Assembly: GCF_051020975.1 (NCBI RefSeq)
Contig: NC_135033.1
Coordinates: 7,157,501 to 7,221,500, forward strand
Length of the DNA: 64,000 bases
From: Osmia lignaria lignaria
Taxonomy: Eukaryota > Arthropoda > Insecta > Hymenoptera > Megachilidae
Reading direction: 5' to 3'
In this document: in pieces, positions 1 through 9,953 of the stretch
Numbering within the stretch: the first letter of the stretch is position 1
Layout: every line of letters begins with the position of its first letter
Translations under genes and position numbers: made by a program
Notes under the pieces: model-generated
What the model saw: the letters and a program-made list of their open reading frames with translations, nothing else
Told to the model about the DNA's origin: nothing
The model's database searches: none

Positions 1-71
1 CAACTTAAGTAATGTATGTATGCCATGTTACAATAAAGGACAACACTAATTTTATTTCTCTTTTGTTTCAG

Positions 72-194
72 GGAGAAAAGGATTTTGAAGGCAACGACCA
101 AACAATCTTCGACGTAGTTTCAACGACATTTCTTCACAAGACCTCTCCTCCCTCCATTCATCCTCGTTCGGAAAAGGGCGCGTATAAATCTTGA
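72..194 (+). CDS. possible terminal coding exon, unrecognised protein
   Basis: A pyrimidine-rich tract ending in TTTGTTTCAG (AG at 70-71) is followed by 40 open codons that begin GEKDFEGNDQ and end ...SEKGAYKS before TGA at 192-194. The other two frames stop early. A donor-like GTAAAC follows directly at 197, and a better one (CAC before GTGAGT) lies near 223, so the segment could equally be a noncoding exon of a transcript that starts left of the window. No family is recognised. The call rests only on the acceptor and the open frame. Confidence 0.22.
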   Translation, partial: GEKDFEGNDQTIFDVVSTTFLHKTSPPSIHPRSEKGAYKS

Positions 195-196
195 AG

Positions 197-2160
197 GTAA
201 ACGCAGAGCGTCGAATTTCACGTGAGTAATTTTATAACCGTAAATCGACCTTTCAACGATCTTCCGCAATGAGTCGAAAAGCATGAAAGCTGCGAGGGCA
301 GAAAAACCTTAGAGAAGATTAGAAAAAGGGTGCAGAAGCACTTGCTCGATTTCTCCCTCTATTCTATTTTTCTTTTTTCTTAGTTCCTTCAACTATTCTT
401 CTGTCTTTCCTATCTTTTTTTTCTCTCTTCCGACGAGATTCTCATTGCAAAAAAGCCTTGTGTATAAATCGTACGCAAAAACGAGGTGGAAGCTGTCGGG
501 CCCTTAATTTAGTTAATTTAGATTTTATCCGTTAGCTGGTGGAAAAAAAGAAAACCGTACGATCTTTCCGAGAGCGAATACCAGGGAGAAGAAAAAAACG
601 GAATGCAAAGCTGAGGAAGGGGTTAAAAACGCCCCAGCAGACCAGCATTATTATATACTTATTTAAGATCAGTCTCGAGGGTTCCCAAACGGGACGCTTT
701 TTTTTTTCTCGATGGCCCGCATTATTTTTTTCATCCAACTCTGCTCAACTACCCCCTTGTATCTTTCACCCTTCACTCTTCCTACTGTTCTCCCGTTTCC
801 AGTTTTTTCCTCGACCACCGCTTCGTTATAATCGGTGTGAAATGATAACCGATCGAGATACAGCACGGTGTCCCGATTGTTTTTTGTTGTTGCAGAAACA
901 ACGTCTCGCGAACGTATACGCAAAAAAGTGGTCGAAGGAAGCAGGGTGGTAAAAAGGTAAAAAATTTACGGTTTTAAAATCACGCGAGAAATTATTATGC
1001 GTCGACGAGCAAAGGGGTGAGCTACCCCTTCACGCAAGATTCGTTAACTTTTTACCACCGTGGTCTTATCGCGTATCGAAATTTTCTCTCCCTTATTCGC
1101 GAACTGTACCCTGCGGTTCTTTGTTCTTTTCGTTACTTTTCATTATTATTATTTTCATTTTTCAAGGATTATTGGTAATAGTTATGGAATTAAATTGAAT
1201 TAAGGTTCTTATAATTTTTTTCCGCAAAAATCATGCCACTTTTCGAGCCGAGGGTGGTCCAGGCGCGAATGTACGTGACTTTGTCCGGGGAGAGGGTAGG
1301 TCGGGTGTCGCGAGCGACAACGTGCCGGGGGTGACTTTTGGTGGACATGTGCAATTTGACCTGTTGACCCCGGAGGCCGTGGCATCGCGCGAGGGTCGAA
1401 ATGTATTTGGGGTAAAAATAATACAATTTACACATAATAGGGGAGAATCGGGACAGGGATGCGCTACGGTATTCAAATGACGCGTGCACGTGGGGCAAAG
1501 TAACTGGAAGATGCACCATTGAGGAGGGGTGGTCAGGGGGTTGGTGCACAATGGTCGTCGTTCGATCGATCGATACCAGTCGCCTTCGATCGCTTATGAA
1601 TACGAAACAAACGTGATTTCGCCTGTGTCTCACTTGCGCTGTTCACCCTCGAGTTTAGTTGCTTGTTGTTTTTTTTCTCTTCCGTCGTCGTCTTTCCTCG
1701 TTAAGGGTGGAAATAAAACTAGCTGAATTTCTCACGATTTCCTCTCAGCTGGCTCGCGTAAAAAACGTGACCGGCGAAATTTACGGATTTTCGGGAATTT
1801 TTCAATCGACACTGAAAAAACTACTCGCGATCAGGATTCCCACGAGTAGGGGTGCTTTTTTTAGTTGCGGAATTTCTTGAGTATCCTTGACGAATGGACT
1901 TGATATTTTAGACGTATCAGATGTTTTCCAATAATTTTTGTTTGAAATCCAGTTTATTTATGACTATTGTTTAATTCATTTAAAAATAATGAGCCACGTA
2001 TATTTATATTTTTGTATAGTAATTACAAATTCAATTAATAATAACAAGATGATGAATTTAAATCCTTTTAAAATATTTATATTTACTCCTTTTTCAATTC
2101 AATTTTTAAATGTACGACTTATCATAAGGCAAAAAGCAATAATTATTCAAATAATAATTC
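197..2160. other. noncoding region, no supported gene
   Basis: Mixed composition with many homopolymer T and A runs (for example near 408-422 and 700-712). It has a pyrimidine-rich patch at 340-430 and a GC-rich, G-over-C patch at about 1245-1560. An exon-like segment at 896-949 follows a TTGTTGTTGCAG acceptor and ends at a weak GTAAAA donor, but it has no downstream partner. The last 300 bases are strongly AT-rich. Open frames here overlap on both strands and have no protein-like features. Confidence 0.6.
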
Positions 2161-2167
2161 CTAAAGA

Positions 2168-2194
2168 CTGATGAGGGCCACCTTGGCCTCGAAA
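2168..2194 (+). other. hammerhead-ribozyme-like core motif
   Basis: CTGATGA (2168-2174) is followed by a self-complementary segment (2175-2190) and then GAAA (2191-2194). The outer G pairs with the C just before GAAA, and GGCC pairs with GGCC around a short loop if one U is bulged. This is the catalytic-core arrangement CUGAUGA - stem II - GAAA. I see no convincing stem I or stem III and no paired NUH cleavage site, so activity is doubtful. Such cores are known in Penelope-like and other eukaryotic retroelements; an AATAAA about 50 bases downstream fits a retroelement tail. It could also be chance. Confidence 0.35.
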
Positions 2195-2260
2195 CGTAAA
2201 ACAGAAGTTAATTAGCATAATCAAATACTGTGCTACATGCAAAATAAAAGTGATTGGTTT

Positions 2261-4936
2261 GCTTCGACATCATGATATTCTTGGTTACAAGGAAACGGTT
2301 CTACATGTGATCATCATTTTCAAGTCGTGAAAGACCGGTAATTTTCTCACAAAATATTCGCGTTTGTACATCTGCCTTTCGTGAGGTTGCATGGAATAAT
2401 CAGCTGAAAGTAGCGTTAAAAATCCAGGTCTTCGATGTACTTCAGAAAATAAGGAAGCGAGAAACGGCACGCAAATCTGCATTTTTTATTATCACTAATT
2501 GTAAATGATTTAGCAAAGAGTTACCTACTTCAATTTTAAGAGAAATTATTCAGAAATTTGTACGACTTTTGTATGCTATAAAATTGGTAATTTTTATATT
2601 CTCTTTTTTAGAAAATTGTTGATTAACATTCAACAAATATCAATTTGCAATCAACATAAACGCTATTCAAATTAATAATCTTTTACTACGATGTTCACCC
2701 CTTTCACTGTCATACACTCCCATAGACGTTCCACCAATTTCACTAATTGCACATTAATTAATAATATTCTAAAAGCATCTCTTACCTTTTCTCTCAATAA
2801 TAAATATTTATTCTATTATTTACCAACTCATTCGGTAATTTACAACTCGTCTCTTGCATTCAATTCTTTCCCAATGCAAGGGTTAACAAAAAGTAAAACA
2901 CTATGATGAAAATACAGAAGCTCAACCCATTTTAGGGTTGACTTTCCAGTTTTGGTTAAGATGAGGAAAAAGTTAGCCGATCTACGATGCACAGCTGGAA
3001 TGGCTCGTGCTCGAAACCACGTTACCCGGTTACTATTTTTGTTACCAAAAGGGAGAGAAGATCGCGTTCCACGACTGGAAAATCCTAACATCCCTCAAGA
3101 CAGTCTCTCTCCCCTTTCCCTATCCTTATCGAGTGCTTACCCCCGACGTGGTCGTTGCTCGCGAGAAAAGACGAGACGAATACGGCCGCCCATTCGTTTC
3201 TGACTCATCTGGCGTGGTTGGTAGGCGTGACAAAGACAGCAACATCCTCGGTGCTAAATCCTAGCCAGCGACGAAGGAGATGTTACGTCGAACCGTTAAC
3301 TCTTGGTGAAATTGTCGCGCCCACGCCACCTTCTGTTTCCTTCCAACGAATCTTCAAACTCTTCCTATTGTATGTAGGTACTTCATACGTTTCAATGAAT
3401 TGCACCATCCGGTATTCCTTGCGGTTACTGTCTTCTTCTTATACTCGATATCGTTGCAAATGATTTTAATGGTGGAATGATGCTAACGAGTCGATTTTTG
3501 GTAGCATTTAGTATTTAGAAATTGAGCTCTAACATAATGTGATCAAAGAGAAAGAAATGTAATGTGATTACAGAAAATAAGAGAAGAGGGAGTAATAATT
3601 AACTAATTGACTATAAGAGGAGCAGGCATCGTTACGGGGATATATGATTAATTTCATTACGTATCGAATGAGAAATATATTCATCGGAAATAGAGAATAG
3701 CTAATTGAAAAGAAGAAGTAAGAATGATGATTATGGTGAAAAAGGAATAAAAAGAGAAGGTAATTAATTTGCGATCAGAGGGAAATAGGGAATAAAAGGA
3801 GAGGAGAGAGTAGAATAACCGGGAAGGGAGGAAAATAATTGCGGTGAAGAGCAAGTAAAAAGAAAATAATTAACTTCTGTTCACAGCGAAAGGAGTACTG
3901 ATTAAAGGAAGAAAAGTAATCAAACGTAAAACATTCAAAATATTTATTAAATAAAGAAAATAGATACATGATTTTAATTTTACATGATATACTTTTCTTG
4001 TTATACATAACAGTAAATTATTTCTTTCTTTAATGTACTTAAGTTTTACGTGCAATATTTTTTTCATTATTAATAACTTTAACATATTAATTAACATATT
4101 AATCCTCCAAATGAAGGGGGACATTTTAATTTTCGTCAATTCAGTTATCATTTTAACACGTCAATAACAAACATTAATAATCACAAAACTATTTTAAAAA
4201 ATTTTACAAATGAAAAGGTAGTTTAAAAAATTTTTAAGAACAAAGTTATTTAATCAGTATCTTAAACATTTCAATCCCGCGGAAAGGAATCTTTCACCGC
4301 TCTAACTCGTCACTCGATAAGCAATTATTCTAATTATTTCCGACCGAAATACTTGTAATTAACCTTCGCCAGTCGTCAATTAAGCGTCCATCATCTGTTC
4401 GTGATACCATAAATCACAGTTTCACGATTCGTGTCACGGCGTGTTTCCTCGTCCAAGTACTCTCGACTTTCTTTTCTTTTCCGTTGAAAACTACCCCAAC
4501 ACGCGTGCCAAATAAAATCGTGGGCAGACGCGACGTGACTGTTGGAACGGTCCCTTCGATCGCGGTGCTAATTACCATCGAGCTGGGAATAATAAATTGT
4601 TTCCAGGCTCATAGGCAATAAATATCGTTCCTACGTGCAACGGCATGGCGAAGATTACGTACGCGCGTATTTACGTGCACGTACGGGGGCCGATACAGCT
4701 TTCTATCGTTCGAGAACGATAGACTCGGTTATTATCGACGATCGGACTCGCGTGCGAGCCACCTAAGCACGTGCGCGTACCAGTGATTACAGATTCAACA
4801 AGGCTAGACATGCCTTCATTTTCAAGGGGTTTTGAATTTGTGCCTTGAGAACGAATGCCACCTGTTCTATCTTAAGTATAAAAATGTGAAACACTTCGCA
4901 CTGCAACAGTCTAACGCACGTTGATAATAGTAGCAG
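2261..4936. other. noncoding region, mostly AT-rich
   Basis: No supported gene. Positions 2500-2900 and 3940-4260 are very AT-rich. Positions 3540-3880 are purine-rich on this strand with many GA/GGA runs. Positions 4430-4790 form a CpG-rich patch with alternating TACG/CGTG sequence and a 20-bp inverted repeat at 4703-4722. Pyrimidine-rich runs near 3100 and 3330 resemble splice acceptors, but no exon pair follows. Confidence 0.55.
4703..4722. repeat. perfect inverted repeat, 9-bp arms
   Basis: CTATCGTTC and GAACGATAG are exact reverse complements separated by GA, making a nearly continuous 20-bp palindrome in a CpG-rich patch. It could be a dimeric transcription-factor site or a small cruciform; the sequence alone does not say which. 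Confidence 0.6.
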
Positions 4937-4946
4937 ATTGCTTCGA
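4937..4946 (+). repeat. target-site duplication, left copy
   Basis: ATTGCTTCGA occurs here and again at 5420-5429, flanking the retrotransposon tail between them. A 10-bp duplication is in the usual range for target-primed non-LTR insertion. The right copy sits 11 bases beyond the A tract, so those bases would belong to the element tail. Confidence 0.5.
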
Positions 4947-5419
4947 TATCAAAGACTATGCCCCATTACTCATTATCGAACTCAGCCTTGCCGTGTTACA
5001 GCAACAAGATGAGCAGTAAGGGGAGGTTGATCCAGTCCTTTTCTGAACACTAGATATGATGGTTTTATCACCAAAACCGGCGGGGGCGTCGGGAGTGGGG
5101 GCTCCAGGCGCTTTTGCATGTGGCCCGAGGAGAAGCCGGCACCGGGTGCGACCCCCGGTGTCGGCCACAGGGTAGGCAGCAGGGGGAGGCTTTAATTTGG
5201 GCCTCCCCCGATAGGGGCACCTATGTGCCAGGCGTGGAGGGCTCTGGAGTAACATACATAAGGTCCCAGAGCCTTCCCTTAGCGCCAGTGTCGGTCGCCG
5301 TGGGGTTTTAGTCAGTAGGAATCTGACACTCTCCCACCGCCCTCCCTCAGGGGACGGTGAGGGGTCTTATGCAAGATTTCCCCACGTTAAAGAAAAAAAA
5401 AAAAAAAATATTTACAGCC
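4947..5419 (+). mobile_element. 5'-truncated non-LTR retrotransposon 3' end (R1-clade-like)
   Basis: This GC-rich block resembles the 3' UTR of R1-type insect retrotransposons as I know them: GCCGTGGGGTTTTAG, a short pair of GTAGGAATCTGACA-type words, GGGGACGGTGAGGGG, GCAAGATTTCCCCACG, then a 16-18-base A tract ending near 5408. It folds strongly. GGGGGAGGC (5182-5190) pairs perfectly with GCCTCCCCC (5201-5209), and GGCTCTGG (5240-5247) pairs with CCAGAGCC (5266-5273). No intact reverse transcriptase frame is present, so it is a dead fragment truncated at its 5' end. A 10-bp direct repeat flanks it. The clade is from recollection and was not searched. Confidence 0.7.
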
Positions 5420-5429
5420 ATTGCTTCGA
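5420..5429 (+). repeat. target-site duplication, right copy
   Basis: Second copy of ATTGCTTCGA, matching 4937-4946 exactly. Together they bracket the truncated retrotransposon tail. Confidence 0.5.
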
Positions 5430-5629
5430 GTAAAAGTGGCTAGCTGCGGCACTGTTATCAACCTAGAGCGAAGTGAAACAGTATCAGTCTTATAGCGACT
5501 GCCGAGGGGTGCCGATCTACCTGCTAAACACACATATAGGTTATTTTCTGCGTTCATTTAATTTGCTGTATTGATATTCTTAGCTTATTGAATAAACTCA
5601 TTAGAAGGAAGAACGTGTTGACTTTATTT

Positions 5630-5840
5630 CACCTGTGTGCATCCTTTACATCTCTGACTCCTTTACAACACTGCACCCCTTATTTCTGCATGCCTTACAT
5701 CTATGCAACCCTTATATCCCAACATTCCTTACATCACTGCATCCCTTATATTCTTGCATGTCTTACATCTATGCAACCCTTATATCCCTGCTTTCCTTAC
5801 ATCTCTGCTTTCTTTATATCCTCTGCATCCCTTACGTCAC
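5630..5840 (+). repeat. degenerate 17-19-bp minisatellite, left arm
   Basis: Roughly 11-12 irregular units of the form CCCTTATATCCCTGCAT or CCTTACATCTCTGC run through this stretch. Overlapping open frames of about 90 codons here are only the periodic translation of the repeat. The reverse-complement version occurs at 6474-6668. Confidence 0.75.
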
Positions 5841-5849
5841 GTCGAAAAA

Positions 5850-6410
5850 GCGCCCTCTAGTGGCGAAAAAAGGAACTAAAGTACTAATAAATTTAGCGCC
5901 CTCTGGTTTTGAAAAAAGGAACTAAAGCTTGCAGCAATTCTGGCCCTCTAGCGACAAAAATGTGAACTAAATTTTCGATGTCGAATCAGCGCCCTCTGGT
6001 TTTGAAAAAAGGAACTAAAGCTTGCAGCAATTTTGGCCCCCTAGCGGCAAAAATGTGAACTAAATTCTCGATGTCGAATCAGCGCCCTCTGGTGTTGAAA
6101 AAAGGAATTAAAGCTTGCAGCAATTTTGGCCCTCTAGCGGCAAAAATGTGAACTAAATTTTCGATGTCGAATCAGCGCCCTCTGGTTTTGAAAAAAGGAA
6201 CTAAAGCTTGCAGCAATTTTGGCCCTCTAGCGGCAAAAATGTGAACTAAATTTTCGATGTCGAATCAGCGCCCTCTGGTTTTGAAAAAAGGAACTAAAGC
6301 TTGCAGCAATTTTGGCCTCCTAGCGGCAAAAATTTGAACTAAAATTTCGACCTCGAATCAGCGCCCTCTGGCGGTAAAAAAGGAACTAAAGGATGAACAA
6401 ATTTTGCCTT
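5850..6410 (+). repeat. 93-bp satellite of paired 46/47-bp monomers with CTCF-like motif
   Basis: GCGCCCTCT recurs at 5850, 5896, 5989, 6082, 6175, 6268 and 6361, exactly 93 bases apart after the first 46-base step. In between, GGCCC(T/C)CTAG occurs at 5942, 6035, 6128, 6221 and 6314. Each 93-bp unit is thus a dimer of 46- and 47-base monomers, both carrying a CCCTCT(A/G)G core followed by an A-rich stretch and AACTAAA. The central units are almost identical; the edge units are diverged. At 5850 the reverse complement reads CCACTAGAGGGCGCT, which fits the CTCF core consensus, and 6361 fits with few mismatches. Confidence 0.9.
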
Positions 6411-6473
6411 TACTTACCTTTACTCGAACCAGTTTTTATTATATATTATTATATTTATAATATAGTTATTATG

Positions 6474-6668
6474 AGGGTTACAGGGACCTAAGGGACACAG
6501 GGATGTAACTGATGCAGGGATGTAAAGGGTGTGAGGATATAATTAGTACAGAGATATTAGAGATGCAGGAATATAAAGGATGCCAGGCTGTAAGGGATGC
6601 AGAGATATAAGGAATGCAGGGAAATTAGAAATGCTGGAATGTAAGGAATGCAAGGGTATAAGTGATAC
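6474..6668 (-). repeat. degenerate 17-19-bp minisatellite, right arm
   Basis: Units like GGGATGTAA and GGATGCAGGGAT repeat with a period near 17-19. They are the reverse complement of the minisatellite at 5630-5840. Together the two arrays form the inner part of the inverted arms around the 93-bp satellite. Confidence 0.75.
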
Positions 6669-6709
6669 GCGGACATCAAGTCCTAACGAGTCCATGAAAA
6701 GAATGAAAA

Positions 6710-6957
6710 AAATAAATAATTGCGAAGGGAGGCCTTGGTCCATAAAGAGGAATAAGATAATAAATAATTGGGAAGGGTGGTCTCCACAAGGCCCATAAAG
6801 AGAATTAAAATAATAAATAATTAGGAAGCCTGGGTTTGGCCCATAAAGAAGGATAAAATAATTAATAACTGAAAAGTGTGGGCTTTAACCCATAAGGTGG
6901 GATAAAATAATAACTAAAAGGGGTGGTCGACCGAGTCCCAGAAGAGGGATTAAATCA
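6710..6957 (+). repeat. five-copy 47-53-bp tandem repeat
   Basis: Units begin near 6710, 6759, 6812, 6860 and 6909, each starting with AATAAATAATTG- or AATAACTA-like sequence and containing CCCATAAAG(A/G) about 35 bases later. Divergence between units is moderate. The array lies only in the right arm of the foldback-type element and has no clear counterpart in the left arm. Confidence 0.75.
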
Positions 6958-7121
6958 TAAATTTTATGCCTTTTTGATGAGCTTATTTAATAAGCGAAAA
7001 AATAAATGGGATAAATTAAAATACTTAGAAGTACACACATGTATGTTTGGTAGGTTGATCCGCACCCCTCGGGGGTCGCTATAAGACTGTGGAGGTCGCA
7101 CCTCGTTGTAGGGCAAGAACT

Positions 7122-9846
7122 TCCGATTTAAGATTGATTTTCATGAATATTATGTTTTTAATTTATTAAAAATCAAACAGTTATTGAATGATGTATACAT
7201 ATATAAATAAGGGATAAAAGAAATTAAGTTGATTGAATAACTAAAAGGACAGAAGAATTTAAGTCAATTAAATAAATAATTGAGAAATGAAATTGGGTAC
7301 ATTAAATAATAACTCAGTTGCTTTTTTAAAATTATTTACTTAACAAGATGTATGAAGTGAATACAAGTTTGTCATATAATTATAATATTAATTATTCTGT
7401 CTTGTGCTGCTTTTAAAGTGTCGAGTCCAGTCTTCTGCATCTGTAGTTATTGTGCGCACTTAAAGATGGTAACGGGTGTCCCGATGCAATTGTGAATTTT
7501 ATATGCTTTACGTATGTATGTAACCAGTTGTATATTCGTGGAATACTTTGAGTGGAAGCCTTTGATTTGATGATTTGTAGAATAAGCCGTAGTTGCAAGC
7601 TGCACAAAGGAAAATATTTTTAAGCAATGTTGAAAATAAAATACACGAAATTGCAGGTATTTCTACTTATAATGAATGAATTTTGTGATAATGACTCTAG
7701 ATTTGAAAATTGTTTTGTAGAAGATATCTATTTTATAAAGGCTTTGATATTATTTATTCATAATTTAGTAAACATTTTATAAAGCTGAATAAAAACCTAA
7801 TTTTGAAACTATTTTGAAGCAAAAGGTTTTCAAATTCTCTAAGTAAAGGAAGTTTTAAAATTTTAAAGATCTAAAATTCTAAAACTTCTGATTTCTAAAA
7901 TAATATTTTAGCAATAACTAAATTTTAGAATATCATCACCATTCTGAAAAAAAATATAATTAAAAATTATTTATAATTACCATCAGTGATGCAATTGTTA
8001 ATCTTCCTATCTAGCAAACGAATCACCAGTGTCATTCGTGATCGCATGATTTCGAGTCTACGATCGGTGCCATGCACGAGGCTAGAGTTCGTCCAAGACG
8101 AGGCCGGCTGGCACTTTGCTTACGTTTTTCACGGTGCTTCGAAGGTCTGAAGGTATTGACCGGTGGCCCTCTTGGTACAGCTCGGTACCAAGGCCCCTAA
8201 GGCGTACCGGGTATATGGCCATCCGTGCTGGCTGGTACCAACTATCGAACAAACTGACCAGTAGTCACGATACCCCAACGAAACTTAACTTCACTGGCTG
8301 CCTACACCTGTTTCTCCCTCGCTTTCGACGACCATGAGACACCTGGAATTTTAAACGGACATTGGTCACGTACGATGGAACGTCATGGGTTTCCTTTAGA
8401 AATATGGGGTGATTTAGATATTAATTAAGTGGACTAGAATTAGTATGAAAAAATGGTAACTGAAGGCAAAACATAATAATAGATTATTACATGAAATGGT
8501 ATTGAATATTTTGAAAATTTTTTAATAAAATGTAGATAGCAGCAATTTAACTAATATTGATTTATTTGTTTAAATTAATACAATATGAGATTCTATTAAC
8601 CAACATTAAAAACAAATTGCTTCAATAATTAAATAAGTGTTAATAATAATCTCCCAATTATTTTTTTTATACATAATTTTCAAAAACATCTAAATACCTT
8701 CAAAAATTTTTGAAGAAGAATACTATAAAGAAAGAAAAATTTAACAGTCAATACTCCATGGAAAGATCATGGTCCTTCCGAAACCATAAAAAATGAAAGC
8801 TGAAAAGTAGAACGCGAACGCGATCAAGATCTTCGATAGGAAGATTCGGTTTTCTTTAAAAAAGGATCGCAATTTACGCGTATGTCGTGTAGAGCTCATC
8901 CCAAGGACCACGGTGATCCTTTCACATGGACCACGATGAAGGAAGAAAGAAACGGAGAAGGAGAGAAAGAAGCAATGCGACAGTTGCGCGAAAAAAGGGT
9001 CCAACGCTCCTTCACGGATGCGAACGGTGGAAAAAGGGTTCGTATAAAAAAAAAAAACTGATCGGCCAGGATCTAAGATATAAAAAAAGATTTTGTCCCC
9101 CTGTTGAAGCAACCCCGACGGTATCCTTCCTTTCCTGAGGGTAAGAACGTACGACGATCACGACGGGGGGACGCTGGTTTTTGCAGCTGGCCCTGTCCCG
9201 AATTTACCGACCAAAAGGATTCGGGGGTCCATTCTTTTGGCCTGGACGAATAAGCTCGAAAGGACCTGCGTCCATGCAAGGAGATGCATCTGACCTGCTC
9301 GGCTTCGTACTCTTGCCCTCGATTCACGCTCTTCTCTCGACCTTTTTGCCCTCCACTTATCGCTTCTTCCACGCATCGACTCTGGACATGTATCCCTTTG
9401 TGTGCCAGATTTTTTCCTTACCTCGTTGTTGTACGCTGGATGGTGGATCTACGGTGTCGGTTTTTTTAGGGGTAGTTGTTGGTGATAGTTGAGTGATTGA
9501 TGTATGGAGGATTTATTAAAAATGAAATATATAGAATTTATAGTATACCTATGGTGGGACTTATTTCTTAAGGGGTTGTTGATGATTATTTAAGAATTTT
9601 TTGACGTTGTATCCGAGATTTATTAGGAATGAAATTTATATAATTTATGGTCATATGGAGGGGCTTCTTTTTTAAGAGGTTGTTGATGACAGTTGAGTTA
9701 CTGATGTATAAACAGAGAGTATATTTATATTTACTTGTAAAATGTTAGTACTTTATGGAGATTCTATTGATAATTTAATTATTGATAAAAAATTTGAAAA
9801 TAGAGAGATAGAACAAAATATATGAAATGTTTTATTAGAGGAAATA
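7122..9846. other. noncoding region, AT-rich with one GC patch
   Basis: No supported gene. Positions 7130-7990 and 8395-8740 are strongly AT-rich. Positions 8010-8340 are GC-richer with repeated GGTACC/GTACC words. Positions 8900-9140 are purine-rich and translate into lysine/arginine-rich shadow frames. Positions 9150-9470 are GC-rich, and 9480-9840 are AT-rich with loosely repeated phrases such as GTTGTTGATGAT and ATTTATTA. Confidence 0.55.
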
Positions 9847-9953
9847 GACGGTGGACCATGGAGAGAGCCCCAATTTTAATTTAATTTTGTGTTTCATATT
9901 ATCTACATTTTCTATATTTTATACTGTTCCTTTGAAACTTATTCTTCCAATAT
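9847..9953 (+). repeat. dispersed CCATGGAGAGAGCC repeat, copy 1
   Basis: Contains GGACCATGGAGAGAGCC, then CCAATTTTAATTTAATTTTG, TTTCATATTAT, a TTTTCTA-ATTTTATACTGTTCC segment and TTCTTCCAATAT. The same order of words occurs in six other places in this window. The left terminal TTAACC(C) seen in other copies is degraded here. Confidence 0.75.

Larger units (their letters stand above)
5461..7121. mobile_element. foldback-type element with tandem-repeat arms
   Basis: The outer left segment (about 5461-5605) and outer right segment (about 6985-7121) are diverged reverse complements. Shared words include AGTCTTATAGCGAC, CCGAGGGGTGC, a run near GATC(T/A)ACCT, and GCTTATT(A/G)AATAA(A/G)CTCAT. Inside them, a pyrimidine-type minisatellite on the left (5630-5840) matches a purine-type one on the right (6474-6668) in opposite orientation. 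The centre is a 93-bp satellite. Long inverted arms made of tandem repeats are the hallmark of foldback (FB/Galileo-like) elements. No transposase frame and no clear target duplication are seen, so the element would be nonautonomous and its superfamily is unproven. It inserted beside, or near, the retrotransposon tail. Confidence 0.6.

Noticed and set aside
5588..5925. Overlapping frames of 90-96 codons
   Set aside because: They are translations of the minisatellite and satellite units.
8160..8250. GGTACC-rich segment considered as a tRNA or structured RNA
   Set aside because: No cloverleaf, no T-loop GGTTCGA-type box; only repeated GGTACC words.
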